Positions 1-19,996 of a stretch of DNA of 64,000 nt are shown here, piece after piece. Source of the DNA: Corylus avellana (Eukaryota; Streptophyta; Magnoliopsida; Fagales; Betulaceae). Position 1 is the first letter of the stretch; every line of letters begins with the position of its first letter. A model generated the notes under the pieces. That model did no database searches, was not told the DNA's origin, and saw only the letters and a program-made list of their open reading frames with translations. The DNA is taken from NCBI RefSeq assembly GCF_901000735.1, contig NC_081542.1:16159577-16223576 (forward strand), written 5' to 3'. Position numbers and translations under genes: made by a program.

Positions 1-180
1 AGGTGATAAGAATATCTAACAACAAGAGCATCATAGGGTGTGTTCAAAAAAAACTCTTCACAATAACTATTAATGGAAAACATCAGATTAGTTAAATTTT
101 GAAAGGATAAAAGAATTAAGTGGAAATGTCGGAGTGCTTAAATTTTGAAAGGAAACGATGAAGAAATCATATTGACAGAC

Positions 181-3100
181 CAGGAATTTTTAAACTTAGG
201 AATATTCTCCTCCTTCCAAGAGTCAGACATTGAAGATTTTGAGGCCACAGCACAGCCACTGCATATGGAAGTAGCAAAGATGATATAAAATATTGTAAAG
301 GTAAATTAGTTACTATCCTGGTAAGCCACTAATTGGGACTGACTAACCTGAATTGCACATAATTGACATCATTCTCATGGCCAGACAACACATCCATCTC
401 ATGTATTGGTTGATCTGAATCATCTGGGTTAGATTTAAAAGCACTCCAAACCTGCAATTAACTGATTCTTGATGCACATATCCAACAAGATTCATAACAA
501 TGGTAAGTTAAGGGTATGTTTATTAATGATTTTGAAAAGTGTTTTTTGTGTTTTGATTTTAAAATGTTTTTGATGTGATATGAAGTTTGAGAATTGTTTT
601 TGGTGGGGTCCACATTTGAGAAAATGTTTTCTGTGAGGTCCACTAAAAAAATTGGTTGGTGAACTTTCTGGAAAATGTTCTGTATTTTCAAAGAAACAAA
701 TACTAAACATGCACATTTTGAGAAAACACAAACAAGCATGGAACTTACTTCTTATAAAAAAAAATTATAAATTAAAAGAGAGAGAGAGAGAGAGAGAGAG
801 GCCATGCAGCCACCCTCAGCAGAGGAAAGGGTTGGCCATGCTGGCCGTTTGACAAAGGTGTCCAAACGGCCAACCCTCTCTTCCGTTGAGGGTGGCCATT
901 CATGGGTGTGGCCATGTGGCTACCTCTCTTTTTTATTTTATTTTTTAAAAAAAATCTTTTTGAAAATAATAATTCAACCCCTACACCTGAATAATTAAGC
1001 ACTTGTTTTCTCAAAATATTCCTATAAAAAGGTGTGAAAAGTTTTCTAAAAAGTGTATTGTGTTTTCTATTTTGTTTTTATGAAAAGTATTTGTGTTTTG
1101 AAAGTGAATTTTTTGTTATATGTTTTGAGAAAAGTGCGCTTTTGATTTTGAAAAGAAAAGACTCTTTAAAATCATTACCAAACATAGCCTAAGTTTTGGA
1201 AGATGAATTATATGAACTTAATTGAAGGGCATATGTTAGAACAAACCCTTGCAAAAGTGTCGGAGCTACCAGTAACAAACACGGTTCCATTGGCATTGTA
1301 AGCACAACAAATTATTTGGTGGCTCTGAGGACCATTACTTGAGGAGGGTCCATTACTCAGTGGCACAATGCTCTTCCCTGCAGTAAACTTCACAGCTCCA
1401 TGGTAAGTTCACATCACCAGAAAGTTAACCAATGAGACAACAATGTAGAAGCAATCATCTGACCGTTTAAGACATCTGAAGGCTTTGGCATGTATATTCG
1501 TGGCTTGCACTGGGAATACCTAGCATCCCAGATTCGACAAGTTCCATCATCCGACGACCTACATATGTTAAAAGCAGCAGATGTAATAACAAAAGAAAAG
1601 AATTCCAGTAAATCATTATGGTGCCCAAAAGCTTGCTAAGAGTCAGGAGGTTCATAGAATGAATAAAATATGTGAAACTATTGAAATGGAATTACATTAG
1701 GTTTCTAATTTAAAAAATAATCACAGCAGATCAACTGCACAACAAAAGGGAGCCAACAAGGAGTGTAACTCTGAAGATGGAACTCACGATAAAAGCTGGT
1801 ATACAGCACTTGGCCTGGGACTAAAAACAATAGCAGTAACAGCTCCAGTATGACCCCTCAAAACTGAAATTGGCATTCCATCTGGCAAACGCCACTGGGA
1901 TAGACCAGACAGAACTAATCAGATTGTCAAGATATTCGAAGGAAGCATATGAAAATGTTAGGTTGGATATACTTACAACTCGTATGACAAAGTCATTTGA
2001 AGCAGATGCCACCAAAGCATTGTTTGAACTTACAGCCAAGTCAGTAATGTCACCCTTTAATTCATATAATGAGCAAAGTATATTTAAAACACATACGAAA
2101 TACTAAAAGAGCAGGATATATTATCAAATTATAAGTTCCACTTATTATTATAACTCACTTCATGTCCACGGCAGCTGGCCAAGGAAAATGCTGTTTCCAT
2201 TGACCAAATCTTGACAAGACGATCATCAGAACCAGTGATAACATATCTACCTGACCTATCAAATATGGCTACAAGATAGAAGCAAATGTGTTCAAAATAA
2301 CTCTATCACCAGTAAACTTTATTCTAAAGTTGGCAATATGACTATACAAATCGCAGATTCGAATCACAGAAAATGTCCTGATGGACAATATATATGCTAG
2401 AATATGCACACATATTATCACAAGTTTATGGGGACTATTGAACAAATAGTAGCAAAGTAGCAAGAAAATGCATATGTCAAGTAAATCAATCTCAGAAAAA
2501 TTTCCAGGGAATACAAGTACCATTTGTGAAAACATTCAAAAAATTCAAAATAAAAATGCAATTATTAACATGAAGAACAGAAATTCTAAAATCATGAAAA
2601 TGCTTGGCGTAGTCTACATCATCAGTGTCCCACTTAGTGTATCCTTTTTCCACAGTTTGTTTCTGATGACATATGTTGTAACATGATCTCATACAACGGG
2701 AAGAGATAACCATACCACAATAAACTGCATTACGATGGCCCCTTAGTTTCATCTTGTTTTGCATCTTTTGCACCATAGTCAATGGTTTAGCTATCGCATA
2801 ACATGCAGAGCGAATAGATGGAGCACGATGATGCTTGGTGAAACCTCCTCCGATTTCCCTTAAACTTAGCCCACGAACCTGGTCAGCCTGCATGTGAGGC
2901 CAACGCAAGTAAGCTTGCAGAGGCTTAACTTGCTTGTTTTCCATATCCCTATCACCTGCAAAAGAAAGGGAAAGTTCAGAAATGAGAAAATAGATAATGG
3001 AATATCTTGTATATATAAAGTAATAATGTAATATATCAAATATTGAGTACAAAAAATTGTGGAAAGAACAGTCAAGTTCTACAATTCACTAAAAGGGATT

Positions 3101-6100
3101 AATAAGACCTAAAATAATTTTACAAGACCGATAACTCCTACTTTTGTAGTTTCTTTCCAAACAAGTTCAATCACCCCGCAATAAATTGTCTTATGCCACA
3201 TTTACTCTTCTTTTTGGATACCTTAATTTGCTTCTCTTTTCTTGTTCACAAGTTATAAAAACCTTATAACTTTTATATTAATTTCAATATGTGAACCACA
3301 ATACCACATAAAACTTCTTAAGAGCAAAAATTGACTAACTGCCCAATACCCTTTTCTATTGGACGAATCATGGATGTCAATTATTATCCATCAATAGTAT
3401 ACTCGATAAACATCTTTAATTCCAGCCAATCACAACAAATATTGGATGGTTTAGACCTAATACAAAGCAGAGAAAAGCTTCCTAAATGAAATTGAAACTG
3501 AGAGTTCTACCCATGTGAATTTGGTTAATGTACACCTTCAATATATATATATCATGAATGTATAGGAAAGTTAAATTCAAGAAGGTTGGGGCTCAACGTA
3601 CTACTCATTGCACTAATTAATGCCAATTGAAATAGAAATCCCAAAGAAAAAGCAAACGACTGGGGTGAAAAGGTGAACAAAGATGCAGGAAGAAGAGTCA
3701 ATTAATGCTTCAAAATAGGCTTTGAGACCAATTCAGCGAAAATATTCTAAGGAGTAAAAATGGTAACCCAATGTTTCATCACTTTTGCAATCATACCCTC
3801 AAACTTTAAAAAGTTGCAATGTTAGGTCATTATGTTTGAAAACTTTGCAATGCCACTTCTCCGTCTGGATTTTCTATTAAATCCTAATGGAGGATGCCAA
3901 AACACCAAAAATACCCTTCTTTTTTTTTTAAAAAAAAAAATGACATGTTTTGCACACTTGGCCGTGGGTCAGCCGTGTAAAAGACTTTCTTTTCTTTTTA
4001 AAAAAAAAAAAAGAAAAAAAGGCATTTTGTTATTATGGCATCCTCCATTAGGATTTAATTGAAAATCCTAACAGAAAGATGACATTGAAAAGTTTTCAAA
4101 CATGGCAACCCGACGTTGCAACGTTTTATAGTTTGAGGATACAATTGCAAAAGTGATGGAACATCCAGGGAGTAAGTGAAGTTTCCCCAAATAATTATTT
4201 AAAGCTCTTTTCCAGGAGTAAAGTTGCACATAAAGGCTTGAAATGAGCACTAGATTTCAATAATAGACATGAAGAGGCCAAGATTTAAAGTGATAAACAG
4301 CTTATAGAAAACAAAGATAATGGTGCAAACAAGATAAACTCCAAATCTGTTCCTTCACATGCATGCTCTAACAGTGTGTCTCTTAGATTTATATTACTAG
4401 TATTCAATTGGGCAGGGAAAGTATCTTCAAAGAAATTTGCTATCTAACATGTTGGAGCTGCTATCTAACATGTTGGACAGGCTTGGAGCTGCAATCTAAC
4501 ATGTTCAAGAAATTTGCTGTCAGTGTGAAATCCACTTTCAATTCATTATTTCAGAACTAGCTTTTTTTTTTGTGTGTGTGTGGGGACGGGTGGGTATAAG
4601 GGAACTACTTAAAATATACTAGGAGTATTTTCAAACAAGCAGTGGAAGTTTTTGCGCATTAATTTAAACGATCACATCAGCTTTCTTTATTTCTGAAAAT
4701 ATGGATACAATAAAAGCATGCAATTAGAATTCGGAATTTATAATGGACCTTCAACACAGGATTTCAAAATACAATCTATTTTGCGAAACAGTTCACTATG
4801 TCAATCAAAAGAGGAAGCTTTGCTGTGGTGAGGAGTTGCCAAATAATGGTGTCATAATTATTTACTGAGAACCATATGCATCCTAAATTTTCATGCTAAA
4901 AGCCATTCTGTGAAAAGTATAAACAATTCTTCATTTAAAAAGGTAAACTATATAAATATACAATTAATGAAAGTAATTTATATCACATACAATCCAGAAG
5001 CGAAAAGGAACCAGATCCCAGCAATGTAGGAACATCAGCTGCATTTGGAGTGTTTCGTCCATTCTTCCCATGCAAAGGAGGAGGGGCTGCACTTGTTATA
5101 AGTTGCTTCAGAAGCTTTACTAAGTGATCCTTCTCAATGTGAGGATACCTAGGGGTTATCAAATGGCAAATCAATTAAATGGTATACAGTATATGTAGAA
5201 GTAATATGAAAAGATGCACCATGCCAAATTTTCAAAAGCAAACAAATAAATTTTTGCAAGTCAAAGAAATCTCCAGAAGAATAAAGCCAGCTAGCCCAGA
5301 GATAGAGCATCTAGGTGGTCGCATGTAAGAACTGGGATCATATCCGAAGTCATGAGGCTTAAGGAGGTTTATGATAACAGATAAATCTATCCACAAAGAC
5401 AAATCTTCCTGGCAGAGCCCCACAAAACACGGACCTCCCTTCAAGTTTGGCATTAAATATATGCACATGCCCTCTTTTGATATCCCTTCACTTACCAATC
5501 TTTACAAGTTTGACTATTTAAGAATCCATTTGTCCATGTTATTAGTTAATTATGTCAATGACTCTATACAAGGAAAATCAAATGCTAGAGGAAAAATATA
5601 TTACCAAAAAAAAAAAAAAAAACTTATTTAGATATTTTGAAAGCTATACAGGAAGATAATAGGAAATATGAGATGTTAAGAACCACAGGGCCAGGCAGTG
5701 TGATTTACGGAAAAGAAAAAAAGGAAAGACTCGGAAAGAACAAAATAGATTTCCCATAGTATCCCAATATTCAATAAACTTCCATTGCATAATACTAGCT
5801 TCTAAGTGAGCAGTATTCAGATTAGAATTTTGCATAAGGCCATCAATGAAAATTATAGATATGACTAGCATTAGGACATATAGAACTCAATGGAAACAGA
5901 GGCATATGCTATGAGCCGGAATTATAAAAAATTGGAAAGTAAAATAACAAAAATAATCACAAAGTTTTTTACCCTTTTTAATTGGAGTCTGTTTGGCCTT
6001 GCGATTTTGCAGGCCAAAAGTGTGTTTTTAAACAAAATTGCAAAATTTGGGAGTGTGTTTTTAAAAAATGGCGGTGTAAACGTGGAAAAATACATGTTTT

Positions 6101-6676
6101 TAAATCGCAAGCACGGTGGTGCGTTTTTAAAAAACGCACAATTTGTAATTTAAAGGTGAAACCACAATTTTATCAAATGCTTAACTGCATTTTTAAAAAT
6201 TACGTTTTGAAATCGCTATTTTTAAAATTGCAAGTTTTGAACCTCAAACCCAAACGGACCCTTAATTGTTTAAGAGGCCGAATTTAGAATTCGACTCTCG
6301 TAGAACAATATAATAAGCGTGTATACCTTTCCAACAGATTATTGTAGCTCAGTGGAAAAGATATGCCATCATCACTGCCATCCCCACTGTGTGCACCACT
6401 TCTTGAAAACCAAGCATGATGTCTTCTAGGTAGAAGACGATGTTCCAAAAGTTCATTGCAGAATTGCCCAAAAGTATTCTGGCATGGACCAGAGGACAAG
6501 AAATGCATAATTAAAAAGTAAACTTCTCTATGGTCTATATCAACTTCAGTCTCAGCAACATGACCAGTTGCTCCTTTTTCAGATTGGGCCTTCTCATGCA
6601 CCTTATTTGAAAAATTCAAAGGTGCCATAATAAGAGAAGGTGCACAAGCAGGAGATTTGCACTTCCAAGTATCCAT
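181..6676 (-). CDS. BRWD/PHIP-like WD40-repeat and bromodomain protein (3' part beyond the left edge)
   Basis: Exons read on the minus strand: complement of 181-258, 348-451, 1247-1377, 1464-1558, 1788-1894, 1977-2054, 2159-2268, 2716-2955, 4991-5148, 6327-6676. All junctions are in frame and give about 483 residues. The N-terminus has a LisH-like segment (REVYFLIMHFLSSGP, about residue 50 on), then a linker with MRWPHMQADQVRGLSLREIGGG-type sequence, then WD40 repeats (LRGHRNAVY, VITGSDDRLVKIWS, LVASASNDFVIRVW, LSGHENDVNYVQF). This order matches the plant homologues of animal PHIP/BRWD1-3, nuclear proteins with a C-terminal bromodomain thought to act as chromatin or CUL4-DDB1 adaptors. The remaining WD repeats and the bromodomain lie left of base 1. 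The chosen start is ATG at 6674-6676; Met17 is an alternative. The exon appears to begin at 6690 after an AG. The paralogue and the exact function are not determined. Confidence 0.88.
508..1193. mobile_element. MITE in a BRWD-gene intron, with a nested GC-rich hairpin
   Basis: The ends are inverted repeats: left TTAAGGGTATGTTTATTAAT, right (reverse complement) CTTAGGCTATGTTTGGTAAT. Both continue into GATTTT and Tx/G-rich subterminal sequence. The central part, about 780-925, holds a (GA)n tract and a GC-rich self-complementary block with repeated TTGGCC/GGTGGCC units. No protein is encoded. The terminal sequence resembles hAT-type MITEs; the family is not established. Confidence 0.65.
3765..4173. 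mobile_element. Long-arm foldback MITE in a BRWD-gene intron
   Basis: Roughly the outer 135 bases of each side are inverted copies of each other. They share ATGTTTCATCACTTTTGCAA-like sequence, a CCTCAAACT block, and ATCCTAATGGAGGATGCC at the inner edge. The centre is poly-T/poly-A around a short unique core. This is a classic foldback element with no coding capacity. Shorter relics with similar wording occur near 42.5 and 42.9 kb. Confidence 0.8.
5984..6262. mobile_element. hAT-like MITE next to the first coding exon of the BRWD-like gene
   Basis: The left end reads GGAGTCTGTTTGGCCTTGCG. The right end read inward gives GGGTCCGTTTGGGTTTGAGG. The body alternates GTTTTTAAA and TTGCAAA motifs on both strands. 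It ends about 65 bases from the coding exon at 6327. A diverged relative appears to lie at about 20950-21210. Confidence 0.6.
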
Positions 6677-7139
6677 ATTATGAATACAACCTGAAACATC
6701 ACAAAAGTGCTGATTCAAGACCACTTATCACTTTCAATGGATCTTGGTGATATGTGCAGACAAAATAAAAGGGCCTAGAAAATGCCAAATAATATAATCC
6801 TCAAGAAGACATATGAGAGAGAGAGAGAGAGAGAGAACCATTAACAAAAAAAACAACCACAGTAGATATATTCAAATTATATTTTAACTTGAGAAATAGT
6901 CGATTTCTTAAATAATATCAGCAAAAAAGCAGTCATAAATAAATAAGGAAATTATTATCATTAATAAGAAAAGTGATCTTTCAAAGATAATGAAGGTAGT
7001 TGGATTTTCATGGCTTGTCAACAAACTTAAGTACCCAGAAAGGAAAACACGACGAGCAAGAGAGGGCAACTCTCCTAAATTTGTACACAGGAAGTCCAAA
7101 TGTATCAAGATTACATTTATTCATTCATTAGAAAATAAA

Positions 7140-7225
7140 GATTTTTCTTTTTTGATTGGTAAGTTACACATGCACCTAGTGGGTCTTGAACCCACAACCT
7201 CACCACCCATCCCATTCTTATGAGA
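7140..7225 (-). mobile_element. SINE-like 3' fragment
   Basis: Read on the minus strand, a B-box-like GGTTCAAGACC is followed by a tail ending TTACCAATCAAAAAAG. This is the arrangement seen at the 3' ends of tRNA-derived plant SINEs. No A box or target-site duplication was recognised, so this is a truncated relic at best. Confidence 0.4.
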
Positions 7226-8947
7226 GGAAAAATTGTCATCTCAGGTAGAACTCATTGGGATTAGAAAACCAAGATATTAGTATTAAATTTGCAGGGATCC
7301 CATTATTAAAAAAGCATTATATCCAAATCTTTTACACACTACCAGTGTTGAACGCCTGTTGTCAAACAATATACTGCATGGTGGATTTGACACAACAGAA
7401 GTGGGAATTAGTGGCGTGCATATCATACCAGAATCACAAATGAATTTGAGACCATTTCAAAATCTTCTAGGATCAAAATAAATATCTAGATCACTGATTG
7501 GGCAAGATATGAGGTCAAATCCAACTACAATGAATTTTTTTAGAATAGAATATTTGGATCCAGATCTCAAAGCCATGGCCATAAGCATAGTACATTGACA
7601 CCACAAGCCAGAAATATAACAACTAAAGAAGCTTTTGATTCTTTTTCATATTTTCATCATCTAAGACATAATTTGGGTCAAGGCTTCACAAGAAAATGCC
7701 TGCCCAAGGGCAGGGGTTGATTCGTTAAAGTTCAAGCTCCTTAAAAGTTTTCCTAAGGTAAGGAATATTTTATAACTATGACCTATAGCCTTTCTAGATA
7801 TAAATAGAGTATTTAAACAATAGAGGAATCTTATAACGTATATTATAGCTTCTCTTTTAATTGCAATTGACACGTCAATTACCAAATCGGATCATAACAG
7901 TTGTCCAAGGTTGTAAAAGCATAATCTAACAGACAAAAGGGTAAGAGTATCATCAAGCTGAGCTGAGCACTGGGCTGTTCAAAGTTGGCTTCTTGGCTGA
8001 ACGTTCACAACCCAAAGGATTGACCTTAATCAGCATGTATGCAAGCCTAACGTCAATAAACATTGACCTCACACTTTGAAAAAAAAAAAAGTAAAAAAGG
8101 AAAAGAGATCAATGAAGTAGAAAGGCTGCCAAGAATATAGGCAGAAGAAGAAAAACCATATGCAAATAAGACGCTCTTTCTTGCTTTCCATTAGAAGATA
8201 TAGATTAGGTCATACCTTTTCTCTTGAAATTTCCTATGAGTTTAAGCAACTTTTTTTTTAAGTGCTAGACACGAGATCGCAAAATATGAACCTCAATCAT
8301 TAGCAAAAGTAATCATGCTGAACCCCAATATTTCTCAAGCTTGCTTACTGAAACTGATCGATGAGCTTGAACAACAAAGCTACATACATTTTCATGTTTT
8401 CTTGTTTTGGTAGGTAGTTGCACTCCGGCTAAAGATAGACGCATATGGCCAAAAGTAACTATATAGCTAACCAATTTTGGGATGCAAGGTGTCATATCAG
8501 CAGTCACTCAAAAAGCTTAGACTACTGGAGAATGGCGTTAATGTTTTTTATTTGTGTTTCAATAATCTCCTCACTTCTGCCCCTTGAGTAGGCAATCCAT
8601 GTGACAACATGTGGCCTTCCATATATAGACTAAGCATATCATGTTTGGGGGAAGAGTCAAAATCTTCATCTCTGACACCATGTTAAATACCTAATTACTG
8701 AAAAAGTGTTGGTAGTTAGTGGCTAGTCCACTAATTGAAATTTAAAGCAAACCTTTTCTTATTTGTTAACCGCTAACTTTTTCATTTACTACCACTAGCC
8801 AAAGTGAGGATGATGAGCCCTATGACATAACTATGTTTCTATATACATAAGACTAAAATGCTATTCACACTTTTCTAGTAGCACAACCAACAATAAATGC
8901 ACCAATTTTGTTGGCACATGACCAAGAATTCTTATTGCCTTTGATTT

Positions 8948-9890
8948 TTTTTTTTTACAATTAATCAAATTTTATTAAAACGTAAAAGGGCACAACTCAA
9001 GCACATAAAAATATACAAAAAAACACCTAACCAAAAAAGAAAAGATCAAGAAAATCATTAAAAAAAATATATATAGAAATATGAAAACAATCATATAGGC
9101 AGCCAACCAGTCAGGGGCGGAACTACTACATTGCTACACTTCGAAGACTAATAAATGCCCTCTCCAACAAGTGAAGATATGCACAACTTGTCGAGGCATA
9201 AGAGCATTCTCAGCAGCTTCCTCGTCATTTTCCCTACATTTAAAGTTCCAAACTACTTTTTACTTCCCTATGTCAAAATACACCCCAATAGGTTCCCTTA
9301 ATCATTCCTTATATCATTAAAATATTTGTTTTTTTTTTTTAATTATATGATATATATGAGAGGAGAGATGAGAGAGAATTGTGAGACATGGGAGGAGAGA
9401 GGAGAGAGAATCTTTTTTTTTTTTTTTTAATAATCATAAGGATTGCAATAGTAGAACCCAAAACATTGGGTTCTACTATAGCAATCCTAATGTTTAAGGT
9501 TCATTTAAGGAGTCTACTATGGGACTTTTTTGCGATTTTTTGGACATATTCCCTAAACTTAGGGAACAAACTCCCACTCTACCCCAAAAAGACCGAAAAA
9601 TAAAGTTTCACAAGGCACTAGCTATCTCACAATGGAGTAAAAGATGACCAACAGTTTCCCCACTCTTCATTTTTTTTTTTTTTTTTTGATAAGTAGTTTT
9701 CCCACTCGTCTTACACATGCAACACCAATCTACTACTATGATATGCCTTTTCCTTAAGTTAATCATAGTGAGTATCTTCCCTAAAGTGGCCTCAAGCCAA
9801 AAAAAAAAAAAAAAAACGACTGCCAAGGGTTAGGTTATTCCGCCAAATACTCCTCCAAGGAAAGGAGTAGTTTAAAAGGAATTCATTTTA
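8948..9890 (-). mobile_element. LINE relic (zf-RVT region and 3' end) with nested insertions
   Basis: The 3' poly-A end is at about 8948 (poly-T on the plus strand). At 9600-9830 the minus strand encodes a broken zf-RVT segment: [21 protein letters not shown] and [14 protein letters not shown]. The LINE is split by an AT-rich, MITE-like block (about 9200-9550) and by a very short poly-T insertion (about 9670-9700) flanked by duplicated TTTCCCCACTC/TTTTCCCACTC. Its orientation is the same as the host gene. It is non-functional. Confidence 0.7.
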
Positions 9891-10963
9891 TGGGTTTGAT
9901 TACCGTATAGCAAAATCCTACAAAAGTTTAAAAGGTTATTCACTTTCCCTTCTTTTTCTTTATTCGGGCAAAGCAAAGTTATAGGTTCAGTTCAAATTAG
10001 GAAAAAATAGTAGAAATATTGCACCCAATTACAAAGACAAACAGAGAAATGAAACCCAATAATTAATTGTTGCCTCCGAGGTGTTACGTGTATATAAATC
10101 AAGACACTGTTACTTATAGCATCAATAATACAAACTGAAATCTCTAAACACAACCCTCTTCAACTATAAATACAACTAACTAACCAGCAGATAAAAACAA
10201 AGAAAACAGAAACAGAAAAATCAAATAGAAGAACCTGTGGATTGCTTCAACGAATTGAAAGAGATGCCACAACGGTAAAGTCAGCTGAGCCCATAAATGC
10301 AGTTCCTAAGACACAAACATCAATCCCAATGCAATTTATCGGTAATTATGTTCCATATATCTACATTCTGAATCAAAAAGCATAAGATCTAATTCAAAGA
10401 TACACATGCAAAAGCGCTGAAATAATAATAATAGGTTAAAATAAAAGCCTTCGATTCGTATCCAAACAAGACTTTGTTACCTTGAACAGGGAAAGAGGTT
10501 CGTTGTAAGAGCTCGTTTTTTTCTTTTTCCCCTGTTTTGGGTTTTAGGGGAAGAGAGAGAGAGTGTGGAGGTGATTAAACTTAATTTCCTTCTAAGATAT
10601 TAATTGAGAGAGACTTTGTTTGATTAATGGAAATAATTAAGACGTGTGGAATTAGGGCGCTCTAGGATTTGCTGATCCGAGCGCCCAATATGAAATGACA
10701 ATTACACCCGTGACAAACGTAATATGATTTCGAAGGCCGAGGGTCCCATATGTCATTTTTTATGATGTGTTACAGCCACTTGTGTTTTTCTTTACTTCGG
10801 GAACCAAATTCTTGCCAGACCATCTACGTACTATGATTCTCTGCCCTTTTCGGAGAGGAGGTGAAACCAAAAGCCACTTTAATCGTGTCCCTTCCATTAT
10901 TGTTAAATTCGTAAATCTTAAACCTCCAATAAAGATAAGTCAATTTATTTAATTTTAATTAAG

Positions 10964-11066
10964 GAGTAATATTATTTAGTAAACTCTAATCATATAATTC
11001 AATGGTTGATTTTCAGAATCCTAATTGTATGGAAGTTATATAGAAGTATACTAAATAATATCACTC
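10964..11066. mobile_element. Small MITE with 9-bp target-site duplication
   Basis: It begins GAGTAATATTATTTAGTA and its other end read inward gives GAGTGATATTATTTAGTA. It is flanked by TTAATTAAG (10955-10963) and TTAATTAAC (11067-11075), an 8/9-matching 9-bp duplication. Length 103 bp. The 9-bp duplication is characteristic of Mutator-like elements. Confidence 0.75.
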
Positions 11067-11511
11067 TTAATTAACATTAATCTTCAAAAATACATATGAT
11101 TCTCGAATACATTTTTAATATAATTAAAAAAAAAAATTTGAAGTGGACCATCAAGCTTTCATTCAAGAAAATCAAATCATACAACTTTCAGCAACGACAA
11201 TTTCATGAAGGAAAATAGGATACTCTTCTGTTCAAATTTCTTTTGTTGAAATGTGGAGTGCCATATTTACTTCTCTTCTTACATGCTCCTTAGACCATGG
11301 TTGGAGACTGTGAATAACCGACGAATTCGCAATCAAATTAGTAAATTACCATTCCTCTTCCATGAGTTATATTCCTTATGAAAAGATTGCATGCATATTA
11401 ATTATCTTACTTACATTCTCACACATGCGGTAAACCAAATTACCGCAGATCTGCGGTAGTTTGGTTTAAGGGCTGAGATTTTTCAGGCAAGTTACTCATT
11501 AAGTTAACGTG

Positions 11512-12044
11512 GGAATAGGATCCTCTCCAGTTCATTTTTAACTGGAGAATATTCAGTTCATGACTATAATTTCTTCTTAAAAATCCTAAAGCCATAACTA
11601 GGACACATGTCCACTAACTAAAAATAATAAAAAAATATTATTTTAGATTTTTAAAAAATATATATATTATAAAATATTATAAAAAAAAATAAGGGTGGCC
11701 AGCCAGCCCATAGGGGGTGGCCAGACAACCCCTGTTGGCCTGGGGTAGCCGAAGCCACCCCATGGCTGGACCACCCCCAACGGCCAAACTAAAAAAAAAA
11801 AAAAATTAATTAATGGGGTGGTCCGACCACCCCTTATGGGCTGGCTATCCACCCTTAGTTTTTTTAAAATATTTTCTAATTTTTTATTTTTATTTTTTTA
11901 ATCTAAAATAATATTTTATTATTATTTTTGGTTAGCAGACAAGTGTTCTATTTATAGCTTTAAGATTTATAAGAATAAATCCTAACCATAACCTGGATAT
12001 TCTAATTTTGAACTGGAAAAATGGATTGGAGAGTATCCTATTCC
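11512..12044. mobile_element. Mutator-like MITE with GC-rich internal hairpin
   Basis: Terminal inverted repeats are GGAATAGGATCCTCTCCA on the left and GGAATAGGATACTCTCCA on the right (reverse complement), 17/18 identical. The flanks are GTTAACGTG (11503-11511) and GCTAACGTG (12045-12053), a 9-bp duplication with one mismatch. The core, about 11690-11865, is a GC-rich palindrome built of GGGTGGCC/GGCCACCC units. It has no coding capacity. Confidence 0.85.
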
Positions 12045-12791
12045 GCTAACGTGTACAAAAAAACAAACGGAAATTAATTCTGTTAACTCGCATCATCTTC
12101 TCTCTTTCTTTTTTTTCTAGCCAATACGTTTCTCTCTGTGTTCTCTTTTTCTACCCAGACCAGGCTGGTATTTCTTCAAGCGGCAGCGCACTCATCCTAT
12201 TGAATTTTGGGTTTTGAGTATTCTTCAGATTTTCTGCACCATCTATGCTCTATTTATGTTGAGTGCCTGTTGAGATTGAAGTGCATTCGCTTGGGATAGA
12301 AAGACTAATTTGGGCTTTGAGGCTCTGGTGATTCTTTCTCAAACATCTTCACCAGTACTTTAAGTTCTTATAAGAAGAACGAATATTTCAAAAATCTTAG
12401 CCATTTATCTGTCTTATGACCCTGTTTTTGTAGTTTGATGCTTAATTTTAAAGTAAAGGCTCTTGGCATTTGGTTATTCATTTGAAAATCTGCATTGTTG
12501 GGTGTTTCAAATATTTACTTAGAATTAGGTGACATACAAATGAAAAATTGATTCTTTTTTTCGCCTAATTCTTAGTTAACAGAGTAAACTAATGACTGCT
12601 TACAGTTTCAATACAGTACTAACTCTGGTGACTAATGCTTAAATATGAAACTCTAGCTCGTTCTAGCAATCAAAAGTGCCTTGGAAATTCTGTTAAATCA
12701 AAATTACAACATAAGCCAAATATCATCAATTAAACTTCAAATGCTGATTGATCAAAGGCCATTTCTATACAAGCAAAGGGCACATCAGTGA

Positions 12792-19643
<6,852 letters not shown>

Positions 19644-19915
19644 GGTTTACCCAGTGAGAGAGAGGGAGAGGGAGGGAGGGAGGGAGAGAGACAGAGAGAG
19701 AGAGTGAGACAGAGAAAGAGAGGGAGAATGATGGGGAATTGGCGGCAAAATGGTGAAGAACTTGGCGGGAAAATGAGCCGGCAAAGCTGATGTAGTGTAT
19801 CATGCCATATACTATGACGGAGATACATTGACAGTGATGAACGCTCCTGATTGAATCTTGGGATATGGTGTCCAAAAAAGGAAAACGTGCGAAAAAACAG
19901 AGGTGAAGGCAAGAG

Positions 19916-19923
19916 AAAAAAAA
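19916..19923 (-). terminator. RNA polymerase III T-run terminator of tRNA-His
   Basis: Eight consecutive T on the minus strand begin two bases after the tRNA 3' end, the normal Pol III stop signal. Confidence 0.85.
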
Positions 19924-19924
19924 C

Positions 19925-19996
19925 TGTGGCTGCTGGGATTCGAGCCCAGGTCTCCACGGCCACAACGTGGAATTCTTACCACTAAACTACAGCCAC
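19925..19996 (-). tRNA. tRNA-His (anticodon GTG)
   Basis: On the minus strand the acceptor stem GTGGCTG pairs with CAGCCAC. The D arm contains TAGTTTAGTGGTA. The anticodon stem is CCACG/CGTGG around the loop TTGTGGC, giving anticodon GTG. The T arm is CTGGGCTCGAATCCCAG. It is intronless, 72 nt including the discriminator A. The 5' G-1 of tRNA-His is added after transcription. It sits about 280 bp upstream of the MCM7 start in the same orientation. Confidence 0.97.

Larger units (their letters stand above)
6691..10570 (-). other. 5' leader and long 5'-UTR intron region of the BRWD-like gene
   Basis: No coding exon is visible between the first coding exon and about 10.57 kb. A donor reading CAAG|GTAACA on the minus strand at 10489-10490 suggests a leader exon at about 10491-10570. 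A second candidate leader exon lies at about 10233-10282, bounded by AG and GT. The rest is intron: a (GA)n tract near 6811-6833, a SINE-like piece (7140-7225), a nested LINE relic (8948-9890) and otherwise featureless AT-rich sequence. The leader exons are inferred from splice motifs only. Confidence 0.5.
10571..12791. other. Spacer between MCM7 (3' end) and the BRWD-like gene (5' end)
   Basis: Both flanking genes are on the minus strand, so this is the 3' region of MCM7 and the promoter region of the BRWD-like gene. It contains two MITEs (10964-11066 and 11512-12044). The remainder (11067-11511 and 12045-12791) is AT-rich with no recognised gene. Confidence 0.7.

Noticed and set aside
2492..3052. 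Long open frame covering the BRWD exon region as one 186-aa protein
   Set aside because: It merges the real exon 2716-2955 with flanking intron sequence. Splice signals and family sequence place the exon borders inside it.
7170..7200. tRNA-like GTGGGTCTTGAACCCAC
   Set aside because: It only resembles a B box/T arm; no acceptor, D or anticodon arm. Interpreted as a SINE relic.
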